Positions 55,853 to 64,000 of a DNA stretch of 64,000 nt are shown here, in pieces. Both the position numbers and the translations under genes were made by a program. Positions within the stretch are counted from its first letter, which is position 1, and every line of letters starts with the position of its first letter. The stretch spans positions 1 through 64,000 of the forward strand of contig NZ_FMKA01000017.1 in the NCBI RefSeq assembly GCF_900096945.1, written 5' to 3'. The DNA is from Anaerobium acetethylicum. GTDB lineage: Bacteria > Bacillota > Clostridia > Lachnospirales > Lachnospiraceae. The notes beneath the pieces are model-generated. The model saw only the letters and a list, made by a program, of their open reading frames with translations, was not told where the DNA came from and ran no database searches.

Positions 55853-57722
55853 CGGAAATGGAGAAAAATTCGATAAGCAGCCAAAAAGCCGAGGAATGGG
55901 AAGGCCTGGCGGCGGACACGGCCCCGGCGGAATGATGGGGCCGGTAGAGAAGGCAAAGGATTTTAAAGGATCTATCAGGAAGCTGTCTGTATATATAGGA
56001 AGATATAAGATCGCAATCTTTATCGTCATGATATTTGCGGTGGTCTCCACAGTGTTCAGCGTTATCGGGCCGAAGGTTCTGGGAAATGCGACAACAGCCC
56101 TGTCGACAGGTCTTGGTGAAAAAATTGCAGGAACGGGCGGAATCGATTTTTCCTATATTGGAAAAATCCTTCTTATCGTGCTGGGGCTCTATGGATTCAG
56201 TGCGGTATTCAGCTTTATCCAGGGATGGATCATGACCGGAATTACCCAGAAGATATGCTACCGTCTCCGTAAGGAGATAGCGGAAAAAATCAACCGCATG
56301 CCCATGCAGTATTTTGAAAGCCGCACCTACGGCGAGGTCTTATCACGGATAACCAATGATGTGGATACACTGGGGCAGGGGTTGAACCAGAGCGTTACCC
56401 AGATTATCACATCGACTGCGACAATGATCGGTGTGCTGGTTATGATGTTGAGCATTTCGCCTCTGATGACCCTGATTGCAATCATTATTCTGCCTATTTC
56501 AGCAGGGCTGCTGGCTTTTGTCATGAAAAAATCGCAGAAATTCTTTAAAACACAGCAGGAATATCTCGGACATATCAATGGACAGGTAGAGGAGGTTTAT
56601 GGCGGGCATCTGGTCATAAAGGCATACAGCAAAGAGAAGGAAACTGTCGAAACGTTTGAGAAGACCAACGACGTATTATATGATTCGGCATGGAAATCCC
56701 AGTTCATATCCGGCATGATGCACCCGATCATGATGTTCGTCGGAAACCTGGGATATGCAGCGGTTGCCCTTGCGGGCGGACTCCTTGCAATCAGGGGCAC
56801 GATTACGGTCGGTGACATACAGGCGTTTATCCAGTATGTGAAGAACTTCACGCAGCCGATCCAGCAGATTGCCCAGGTAATGAACCAGGTTCAGTCCATG
56901 GCGGCGGCGTCAGAACGTGTATTTGAGTTCCTGGGAGAAAAAGAGGAAGAGCAGATTGTTGAAAATCCTGTTCATCTGGAAAGCATCGCGGGGGCAGTCG
57001 AGTTCAGCAATGTTCATTTCGGATACAAGGAAGATCAGATCATCATTAAAGATTTCAGTGCTTCCATAAAACCTGGACAGAAGGTTGCAATCGTAGGACC
57101 TACCGGAGCAGGAAAGACGACAATGGTCAAGCTTCTGATGCGCTTCTATGATGTGAACAGCGGTTCTATTTCCCTTGACGGACACAACATCAAGGATTTC
57201 AACCGGCGTGAACTGAGAGAAGCCTTCGGGATGGTTCTTCAGGAGACATGGCTGTTTAAAGGCTCGATCATGGAGAATATCCGTTACGGACGACTGGATG
57301 CGACGGATGAAGAAGTCATTGCAGCCGCAAAGGCCGCTCACGCACACCACTTTATCAAGACCCTGCCGGGCGGATATGACATGGAACTGAATGAGGATGC
57401 AAGCAACGTATCCCAGGGCCAGAAGCAGCTGCTCACCATTGCAAGAGCGATTCTTGCAGATAACAGGGTAATGATTCTGGATGAAGCGACCTCTTCTGTA
57501 GATACCAGGACGGAGATCCTGATCCAGAAGGCGATGGACAACCTCATGAAGGGACGTACGAGCTTTATCATTGCCCACAGGCTTTCCACGATCCGCAATG
57601 CCGATATGATTCTTGTCATGAAGGACGGCGATATCATTGAGCAGGGAAATCATGAGGAGCTTCTTGCAAAGAACGGGTTCTACGCAGATCTCTATAATTC
57701 CCAGTTTGAGCAGGCGTCATGA
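55845..57722 (+). CDS. ABC exporter half-transporter
   Basis: GPTGAGKTTMVKLLMRFY, VSQGQKQLLTIARAIL. Confidence 0.95.
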   Translation: MSNGNGEKFDKQPKSRGMGRPGGGHGPGGMMGPVEKAKDFKGSIRKLSVYIGRYKIAIFIVMIFAVVSTVFSVIGPKVLGNATTALSTGLGEKIAGTGGIDFSYIGKILLIVLGLYGFSAVFSFIQGWIMTGITQKICYRLRKEIAEKINRMPMQYFESRTYGEVLSRITNDVDTLGQGLNQSVTQIITSTATMIGVLVMMLSISPLMTLIAIIILPISAGLLAFVMKKSQKFFKTQQEYLGHINGQVEEVYGGHLVIKAYSKEKETVETFEKTNDVLYDSAWKSQFISGMMHPIMMFVGNLGYAAVALAGGLLAIRGTITVGDIQAFIQYVKNFTQPIQQIAQVMNQVQSMAAASERVFEFLGEKEEEQIVENPVHLESIAGAVEFSNVHFGYKEDQIIIKDFSASIKPGQKVAIVGPTGAGKTTMVKLLMRFYDVNSGSISLDGHNIKDFNRRELREAFGMVLQETWLFKGSIMENIRYGRLDATDEEVIAAAKAAHAHHFIKTLPGGYDMELNEDASNVSQGQKQLLTIARAILADNRVMILDEATSSVDTRTEILIQKAMDNLMKGRTSFIIAHRLSTIRNADMILVMKDGDIIEQGNHEELLAKNGFYADLYNSQFEQAS

Positions 57723-57881
57723 GGACGTGATGCGGACGTGATGCGGACGTGATGCAAAACATGTTCATTCGCAGCGCGCTCTCGCTTAGATGAAGACGTA
57801 GTGGTACGTAAGGACGCAAAGTACGCGTCCTAAGTACCAACGTCTTCATAAAGCTGCTCATTGAATCATGTTTTGCATCAC
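57723..57881. repeat. Family-1 palindromic element with 3x tandem GGACGTGATGC at its left end
   Basis: GGACGTGATGC at 57723, 57734, 57745; exact terminal arms 57749-57763 / 57867-57881. Confidence 0.85.
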
Positions 57882-57956
57882 TGCGTATTGGATGGCGAAT
57901 ATGCAAATTGACGAAGTCGAACGTTAACAAGAGGGCTTTTGACCTACTAATTATAA

Positions 57957-58020
57957 GGGCTGTTGCAAAATGACTGATTTTTAGTCAAAACTAACTTAAT
58001 TTGTTAGTTTGCAACAGCCC
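57957..58020. terminator. 64-bp hairpin at AraC 3' end (terminator or small MITE-like element)
   Basis: GGGCTGTTGCAAA ... TTTGCAACAGCCC with nested TGACT..AGTCA and AACTAA..TTAGTT. Confidence 0.6.
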
Positions 58021-58032
58021 CTTACGCCGTCC

Positions 58033-58884
58033 TCAGCGTGCGAGCTTCCTGTATTTCAAGGGTGAAGTGCCGGTATATTTCTTGAAGACCTTCTCGAAAT
58101 AGGTGATGCTGTCATATCCCAGCTCCTGTGAAATTTCTGTCATGTTTAGGGAACTGCCCGTCAGAAGCTGTCGGGCCTTTTTGATGCGGTGGATATTAAT
58201 ATACTCGTTTACGGTATAGCCGGTAACTTCACGGAATATGCGGCTCAGATAGCTTTTGCTTACATAGAAGCGGCTGGCCAGGGTGTTCAGGGAATCCGCT
58301 TCGGCACAGTTTTCGACTATATAGGAGGCGACCTCGGCGACCTTTTTGTGTTTCGGAGTACTGGCCAGGACGGCAGCAGGGCCTGACTCGTTCTGTGCGC
58401 TGTAGCGCATGGCATAGATCAGGAGCCCGGAGAGCTTTGCCATGGCTGCGAAACGGAAGCCCTCCTGTTTTTCACGGAGTTCAGAAGCGATGTCCAGAAG
58501 AAGGCTTTCGACCTCTTTTTGTCCCACTGTATCTAGCGCCAGCACCCCCCCGTGTTTTGAAAAGAAATGTCTGATATCCAGGTCGCCGTAATAGGAGAAG
58601 AAGGAGGCAAAGGGATCCTCGTCAAAGGTGAGAAGCATCCTGTCGTGATAGGGATTGCCGGCAAGGCCTGTCTTATGTACCTGACCCCGGTCGATGAAGA
58701 CCAGGGATCCTTTTTTTATCAGATAGGTCTGCTGCCCGATAAAATAGTAGCGCTCGCCTTCCAGCAGATAGTAGATTTCATATGCGTCGTGCATATGCCT
58801 GGAAGCCATGCTGAACTCGTAATCCCTGACGAGACGCTCGATGGAGATTCCGCTTTCGGCTTCCATGAAAATGATTTTTTCCAT
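58033..58884 (-). CDS. AraC-family regulator (cupin-type N-terminus)
   Basis: LASRFYVSKSYLSRIFREVTGYTVNEYINIHRIKKARQLL...YFEKVFKKYTGTSPLKYRKL. Confidence 0.93.
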   Translation of the reverse strand: MEKIIFMEAESGISIERLVRDYEFSMASRHMHDAYEIYYLLEGERYYFIGQQTYLIKKGSLVFIDRGQVHKTGLAGNPYHDRMLLTFDEDPFASFFSYYGDLDIRHFFSKHGGVLALDTVGQKEVESLLLDIASELREKQEGFRFAAMAKLSGLLIYAMRYSAQNESGPAAVLASTPKHKKVAEVASYIVENCAEADSLNTLASRFYVSKSYLSRIFREVTGYTVNEYINIHRIKKARQLLTGSSLNMTEISQELGYDSITYFEKVFKKYTGTSPLKYRKLAR

Positions 58885-59081
58885 GAAATGAATCCTTTCT
58901 GGTTTGCTATAATCAGTTAGCTGTTCTTCAGAGCCAATGTTCGTTCACTTTCATCTTGTTGAAGTGAAAAAAGTCAATATAGTTTGAAAATACCCTTAAC
59001 AAAGTAAAATATTATAAGAATATGATACAGCATTTTATTATAATGTCTAGTATAAAATATAAAACAAAGGGGTATCAGCTA

Positions 59082-60482
59082 ATGAAATGTATAAATGGAA
59101 AGGTAACGGATCTGAAAATCGCATATATCGGAGGAGGTTCCAGGGGATGGGCATGGACATTCATGGCAGATCTGGCAATGGAACAGAATCTTGGAGGGAC
59201 GATCAGTCTCTATGATATCGATGAGGCGGCAGCAGAAAACAACAGGATTATCGGAAACCGCTTAAGCGCAAGGGAAGATGCTGCAGGGAAATGGGAATAT
59301 GAGACTGCAGGGAATCTGGAGGCAGCCCTGACTGGCGCAGATTTTGTCATCATTTCAATCATGCCTGGGACATTTGACGAAATGCAGTCTGATGTGCATC
59401 TGCCGGAGAGGCTTGGAATCTACCAGTCCGTGGGAGATACGGCGGGACCGGGAGGAATCATCAGGGCTATGAGGACGATTCCAATGATGGCTGAAATTGC
59501 CGAAGGGGTGAAACGCTACGCACCCAGGGCGTGGGTCATCAATTATACGAATCCCATGACAATCTGCGTGAAGACCCTGTACCACGTTTTTCCGGAAATC
59601 AAGGCTTTCGGATGCTGCCACGAGGTTTTCGGGACACAGAAAGTATTGAAGGGGATTGCGGAAAGTGCCCTTGGAGTGGAAAATATTCCGAGAAAAGAGA
59701 TTGAAGTAAATGTCCTGGGAATCAACCATTTCACCTGGTTTGACAGCGCTTCCTGGAAGGGAATGGATCTTTTCCCGATTTATAAGGATTATGTGGAAGA
59801 GCATTTTCTGGATGGATACGAGGAGAAGGACAAGAACTGGGCAAATTCAACCTTCGAATGTGCTCACAGGGTGAAGTTCGATCTTTTCCGCAGATACGGC
59901 CTGATTGCGGCGGCGGGAGACCGTCATCTTGCCGAGTTCCTGCCCGGGGACATCTATCTCAGGGATCCGGAAACAGTAAAAGCGTGGAAGTTCGGCCTTA
60001 CGACTGTTGACTGGAGGAAAAAAGAGCTGGGGGAAAGGCTTGCGAGAAGCGGACGTCTTGTACGGAGTGAGGAGGAAATGCAGCTGAAACCATCCGATGA
60101 AGAGGGGGTTCTGCTGATCAAAGCCCTGTGCGGATTAGGACGGGTAGTCAGCAACGTCAATATTCCAAATGCAGCAGGTCAGATTGCGAATCTTCCAAAA
60201 ACAGCAGTCGTGGAGACCAATGCGGTTTTTGAAAAGGATGCCGTCAGACCAGTGTTTGCCGGGAAAATACCAGAAGATATTCTTGAACTGATCAGGCCAC
60301 ATGTGGAAAATCATGAAGTTGTGCTGAAGGCTGCAATGGAATGTGAGAGAAATCTCGTAGTAGAGGCATTCCTGAATGATCCGCTGGTGAAAGGAAAATG
60401 CACGGACAAGGAAGCCGGAGAGCTTGTGGATGACATGATCGCCAATACGGCAGGATACCTGCCTGAAGGCTGGAGGAAGTAA
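59082..60482 (+). CDS. Glycoside hydrolase family 4 (alpha-glucosidase/alpha-galacturonidase type)
   Basis: KIAYIGGGSRGWAWTFMADLA, INYTNPMTICVKTLYHVFPEIKAFGCCHEVFG. Confidence 0.9.
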   Translation: MKCINGKVTDLKIAYIGGGSRGWAWTFMADLAMEQNLGGTISLYDIDEAAAENNRIIGNRLSAREDAAGKWEYETAGNLEAALTGADFVIISIMPGTFDEMQSDVHLPERLGIYQSVGDTAGPGGIIRAMRTIPMMAEIAEGVKRYAPRAWVINYTNPMTICVKTLYHVFPEIKAFGCCHEVFGTQKVLKGIAESALGVENIPRKEIEVNVLGINHFTWFDSASWKGMDLFPIYKDYVEEHFLDGYEEKDKNWANSTFECAHRVKFDLFRRYGLIAAAGDRHLAEFLPGDIYLRDPETVKAWKFGLTTVDWRKKELGERLARSGRLVRSEEEMQLKPSDEEGVLLIKALCGLGRVVSNVNIPNAAGQIANLPKTAVVETNAVFEKDAVRPVFAGKIPEDILELIRPHVENHEVVLKAAMECERNLVVEAFLNDPLVKGKCTDKEAGELVDDMIANTAGYLPEGWRK

Positions 60483-60575
60483 AAAAAAGGAAAAAAAGGA
60501 ACCAGGTACCGGTGAAGCGTGGTACCAGGTACCTTTTTTTTGTGAGTTCCTTTTTTTGATGGTACCAGGTACCAT
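60483..60575. terminator. Convergent terminator region with five GGTACC hexamers
   Basis: aaggaaccaggtacc...ggtaccaggtaccttttttt and second ggtaccaggtacc. Confidence 0.65.
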
Positions 60576-60579
60576 TTTC

Positions 60580-61440
60580 TTATGTAGCGCTGTATTTCCC
60601 ATATTTCTTAGGTGATATCCCGACGGCCTTGGTGAAGGATTTCAGAAAATTGCTGTAGTCGTTGAATCCGCACTTTTCGTATACCTCGGAGACGCTGTTT
60701 CCGGTGGCCAGAAGGGATTTTGCAATGCTGATTCTCCGGGCAGTCAGGTATTTGTTGATGGTGGTGCCGGTCTCAGCCTTGAAAATCCTGCATATGTAGG
60801 ATTCGCTCAGGTAGAATTCCCTGGAAAGCCGTTCAATGGTTACATTCTGGTCAATGTTCTGGTTGATGTATTCAAGAATTTTCCCAACCTGATGATTGTA
60901 CTGGTAGTTGGAGATTGTGACCTCGCTGCGGCAGTTCTGATAAAAGAGGGTATTCAGCATGATCATAAGTTCCGTAAATGCAGCCTGTTCCGTCAGATCG
61001 CTCCCGTAGCCTGAAGTTCCGGTTATCTTATGGAGAAAATAGAGGAATCTTTTCTGCTGCTCGTCGTTCAGATCGACCCTGTGCCCTGCCTCCGGGCTCC
61101 TGTGGGTAAAACAGTATCCGAGATCCGTAGAGTCTGAGGAGAGTTTCTTCAGGAACTCCGGGTGTATGGAGATGACGATGCGTTCGTGGACCATCTGGTC
61201 GATCTGGGAAAGATAGTGGCTCTCATACTGGTTGATGAAAAAAAGACTTCCGGGCTGAATTGCATAGAACTTGTTATCTATCAAAAACTGCTTTCCACCT
61301 GAAATGGAATAGTAAATTTCATAGCAGTCATGGATATGCATGTTCATGGTCTTTTCTTCATTATAAAGGTGAGCGATTGCAAAACGCTGCTTTTCGTTGC
61401 ATTCTGCAATGGCTGCTTTGCAGGAAGTGAATTCGTTCAT
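60580..61440 (-). CDS. AraC-family regulator (cupin-type N-terminus)
   Basis: LSREFYLSESYICRIFKAETGTTINKYLTARRISIAKSLL...KKYGKY. Confidence 0.92.
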   Translation of the reverse strand: MNEFTSCKAAIAECNEKQRFAIAHLYNEEKTMNMHIHDCYEIYYSISGGKQFLIDNKFYAIQPGSLFFINQYESHYLSQIDQMVHERIVISIHPEFLKKLSSDSTDLGYCFTHRSPEAGHRVDLNDEQQKRFLYFLHKITGTSGYGSDLTEQAAFTELMIMLNTLFYQNCRSEVTISNYQYNHQVGKILEYINQNIDQNVTIERLSREFYLSESYICRIFKAETGTTINKYLTARRISIAKSLLATGNSVSEVYEKCGFNDYSNFLKSFTKAVGISPKKYGKYSAT

Positions 61441-61592
61441 AAAGACTCCTTTCAAAAGAGAAGCTGGTATAATATAATTATATATGCCTTGTTCAGTATT
61501 TGCAAGTTTTAGGCTTTGAAAAGCAAAGAAAAATAAAATACAGTATGATATACTTAGTCCATAGTAAAAAACAAGGAAAGGAAGTATTAAAA

Positions 61593-62420
61593 ATGGAAAT
61601 CAGAACAGCATCATCACCAAGAGACGTAAAACATTACACGACAGACAGACTGAGAGAAGAATTCCTGATTCAGGATCTTTTTACACCCGGGGAAATCAAG
61701 ACCGTATATAGCCACATTGACAGAATCATCACAGGAGCGGCAGTTCCTGTAGAACCTATGATATTGACAGCAGGGGATGAAATACGTGCGGATTATTTCC
61801 TTCAGAGAAGAGAAATGGGAATCATCAATATCGGCGGAAAAGGAACGGTAACTGTTGACGGAACCGTATACGAGCTCGAAAGAAAAGACGGCCTCTATAT
61901 CGGAATGGGAGCAAAGGATATCGTTTTTGCAAGTGCAGACGGAAGCAATCCTGCAAAATTCTACTTCAACAGCGCACCTGCCCACATGACTTATCCAACA
62001 GTATTCATCAAACCTGAAAACTGCGTGCAGGTCGAACTTGGGTCACTGGAAGAATCAAACCACAGAGTAATCACAAAATACATCCTTCCGGGACAGGTTG
62101 AAAGCTGCCAGCTCGTTATGGGAATGACAAGCCTCAAGCCGGGAAGCGTATGGAACACCATGCCTTGCCACACCCATGACAGAAGAATGGAAGTATACCT
62201 CTATTTTGACATGACAGATGATTCACTGGTATTCCACTACATGGGAGAACCTTCAGAGACAAGGCACATCGTTATGAGAAACGAAGAAGCGGTTATTTCA
62301 CCAAGCTGGTCCATACATTCCGGTTCAGGTACAAGAGCATATACCTTTATCTGGGGAATGGTTGGAGAAAATCAGGCATTTGATGATATGGACGGCGCTT
62401 CCATGGCAGAGATCAGATAG
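61593..62420 (+). CDS. kduI: 5-keto-4-deoxyuronate isomerase
   Basis: MEIRTASSPRDVKHYTTDRLREEFLIQDLF, WNTMPCHTHDRRMEVYLYFD. Confidence 0.96.
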   Translation: MEIRTASSPRDVKHYTTDRLREEFLIQDLFTPGEIKTVYSHIDRIITGAAVPVEPMILTAGDEIRADYFLQRREMGIINIGGKGTVTVDGTVYELERKDGLYIGMGAKDIVFASADGSNPAKFYFNSAPAHMTYPTVFIKPENCVQVELGSLEESNHRVITKYILPGQVESCQLVMGMTSLKPGSVWNTMPCHTHDRRMEVYLYFDMTDDSLVFHYMGEPSETRHIVMRNEEAVISPSWSIHSGSGTRAYTFIWGMVGENQAFDDMDGASMAEIR

Positions 62421-62487
62421 TAAGAAATATACAGAACAGAAAATATAGTTACAGGAAACCAACAATCAGAATCAGGAGGATAAATTT

Positions 62488-63276
62488 ATGGGTATCATGA
62501 ATAATTTTTCATTAGAAGGCAAAATAGCCTTAGTAACAGGCGCATCATACGGAATCGGCTTTTCGATTGCAAGCGGCTATGCTGAAGCAGGAGCAACAGT
62601 AGTATTCAACGACATCAATCAGGATCTTGTCGACAAAGGAATCAAGGCTTACGAAGAAGCAGGAATCAAAGCACACGGATATGTCTGTGACGTGACAAAT
62701 GAAGACCAGGTTAATGAAATGATTGCAAAAATAGAAAAAGAAGTTGGCGTAATCGACATTCTTGTCAACAATGCAGGCATCATCAAGAGAATCCCGATGA
62801 CTGAAATGACTGCAGCTGAATTCAGACAGGTAATCGACATCGATCTGAACGGACCTTTCATCATGGCAAAGGCAGTTATTCCGAGCATGATCAAAAAAGG
62901 CCATGGAAAAATCATCAATATCTGTTCCATGATGAGTGAATTAGGACGTGAGACTGTATCTGCTTATGCAGCTGCAAAAGGCGGGCTTAAGATGCTTACA
63001 AAGAATATCGCTTCAGAATATGGCGAATTCAATATCCAGTGCAACGGCTTAGGACCTGGCTACATTGCAACTCCTCAGACTGCACCATTAAGGGAAGAAG
63101 GACATCCGTTCAACAGCTTCATCATTGCAAAGACACCTGCAGCTAGATGGGGAGATCCTGAAGATTTAATGGGACCTGCTGTATTCCTTGCATCAGATGC
63201 ATCCGATTTCGTGAACGGACATATTTTATACGTGGACGGCGGAATCCTTGCTTACATCGGAAAACAGCCTAAATAA
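62488..63276 (+). CDS. kduD: SDR-family 2-deoxy-D-gluconate 3-dehydrogenase / gluconate 5-dehydrogenase
   Basis: ALVTGASYGIGFSIASGYAEAGA, NNAGII, YAAAKGGLKMLTKNIASEY; follows kduI. Confidence 0.9.
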   Translation: MGIMNNFSLEGKIALVTGASYGIGFSIASGYAEAGATVVFNDINQDLVDKGIKAYEEAGIKAHGYVCDVTNEDQVNEMIAKIEKEVGVIDILVNNAGIIKRIPMTEMTAAEFRQVIDIDLNGPFIMAKAVIPSMIKKGHGKIINICSMMSELGRETVSAYAAAKGGLKMLTKNIASEYGEFNIQCNGLGPGYIATPQTAPLREEGHPFNSFIIAKTPAARWGDPEDLMGPAVFLASDASDFVNGHILYVDGGILAYIGKQPK

Positions 63277-63332
63277 TCAATTTTATTCCAAAAAGAAATC
63301 ACAAGTTATTATTTCATATCGAATCCTATTTC

Positions 63333-63364
63333 AGGCAGACAAATCCCATGAGGTTTGTCTGCCT
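63333..63364 (+). terminator. Intrinsic terminator
   Basis: aggcagacaaa..tttgtctgcctttg. Confidence 0.7.
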
Positions 63365-63383
63365 TTGTGAATAAGAAGAACAC

Positions 63384-63471
63384 AGGACTGAATCATGCGT
63401 GCGCTAAATTGCTGATTTTGCAATTTGTGTGCATCATATGTGACGATGAAGGACATAGTACTGAATAGTCA
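63384..63471. repeat. Family-2 repeat, partial
   Basis: atgcgtgcgctaaattgctgattttgcaatttgtgtgcatcatatgtgacgatgaaggacatagtactgaatagtcac. Confidence 0.75.
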
Positions 63472-63505
63472 CTTAAAATCCATACATACAGGGAGGATAT
63501 CAACT

Positions 63506-64000
63506 ATGATAAAAACAGAAGATATAAGAATCAGAGATCCATTTGTACTTGCAGTTGAAGAGGAGCAGGCCTACTACCTGTTCGGGACTACGGATGAAAA
63601 CGTATGGGAAGGTAAAGGTACGGGCTTTGATGTCTATAAGAGCCGCGATCTGATCAACTGGGAGGGGCCATCTGCGGCATTCAGACCAGGGAAAGACTTC
63701 TGGGCCGACGAGAATTTCTGGGCTCCAGAAGTGCATTTCTATAAGGGGACATACTATATGCTGGCCAGCTTCAAGAAGAATGGGATACCGAGAGGGACGC
63801 AGATCCTTTCCAGCAGAAAGCCGGAAGGCCCATATCAGCCATACACGGAAGGCGTCATAACGCCTGAAGGGTGGGAATGCCTGGACGGAACGCTGCATAT
63901 TGGCAAAGAGGGGGAGCCCTGGCTGATCTTTTCGCGGGAATGGACCCAGGTCGGCGACGGGGAAATCTATGGCGTAAGGCTTTCGGAAAATCTGAAGGCC
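63506..64000 (+). CDS. Glycoside hydrolase family 43-like protein, truncated by window end
   Basis: Translation MIKTEDIRIRDPFVLAVEEEQAYYLFGTTDENVWEGKGTGFDVYKSRDLINWEGP...FWAPEVHFYKGTYYMLASF; RBS gggagg. Confidence 0.88.
   Translation, partial: MIKTEDIRIRDPFVLAVEEEQAYYLFGTTDENVWEGKGTGFDVYKSRDLINWEGPSAAFRPGKDFWADENFWAPEVHFYKGTYYMLASFKKNGIPRGTQILSSRKPEGPYQPYTEGVITPEGWECLDGTLHIGKEGEPWLIFSREWTQVGDGEIYGVRLSENLKA

Noticed and set aside
57957-58020. Complete insertion sequence
   Set aside because: No transposase ORF; only a 64-bp inverted-repeat structure.
187-63471. Possible CRISPR array from recurrent short palindromic repeats
   Set aside because: Copies are scattered singly between genes, have no regular spacers, and no cas genes are present.

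Overview
The window is 64 kb of chromosomal DNA from an anaerobic Clostridia-type bacterium (Lachnospiraceae-like by protein style). It is densely coding and made of consecutive catabolic and transport modules, with many palindromic intergenic repeats. From left to right the modules are: (1) 0.6-9.8 kb, a corrinoid/methyltransferase locus with a MIP channel, two G3E GTPases, a UroD-like methyltransferase fused to a thioredoxin-like domain, a PocR-AraC regulator, a B12-binding corrinoid protein and a RACo-type activator; (2) 10-14.5 kb, a HAD phosphatase, LysR and DMT exporter (with a 12-bp tandem-repeat leader ORF), an aldo/keto reductase and a flavin reductase; (3) 14.5-15.3 kb, gene remnants and a Crh-like HPr; (4) 15.5-31.3 kb, a LacI-linked 2-hydroxy-acid catabolic locus with a biotin-less OadA/PycB-like enzyme, PFOR, a degenerate LeuC/aconitase homologue, a LeuD-LeuC fusion, Ptb, a 2HCT transporter, Buk, a YitT-like protein, a thioesterase and an IPMDH-like dehydrogenase; (5) 31.5-34 kb, MATE and an iron-sulfur/flavodoxin protein; (6) 34.3-40.1 kb, a sulfatase locus with LacI, a Cys-type sulfatase, a GPH transporter and anSME; (7) 40.3-47.5 kb, an HTH-VOC regulator, HD protein, membrane protein, two GntR regulators, tartrate dehydratase/fumarase subunits and a CitMHS-like transporter; (8) 47.6-52.8 kb, a Cys-rich leader ORF and a polar amino-acid ABC transporter containing a UroD-like methyltransferase gene; (9) 53-57.7 kb, MarR and a heterodimeric ABC exporter; (10) 58-64 kb, a uronate/pectin-type cluster with AraC, GH4, AraC, KduI, KduD and a truncated GH43. 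No CRISPR array, rRNA or tRNA was recognised. The most interesting candidates are the 2-hydroxy-acid catabolic operon with its degenerate aconitase paralogue and shared operator motif, the UroD-Trx/corrinoid/two-G3E locus, the Cys-rich leader upstream of an ABC/UroD operon, two families of palindromic repeats, and a remnant cassette that appears to record the pre-insertion state of the sulfatase island. All family calls come from reading motifs in the translations; no database search was possible.
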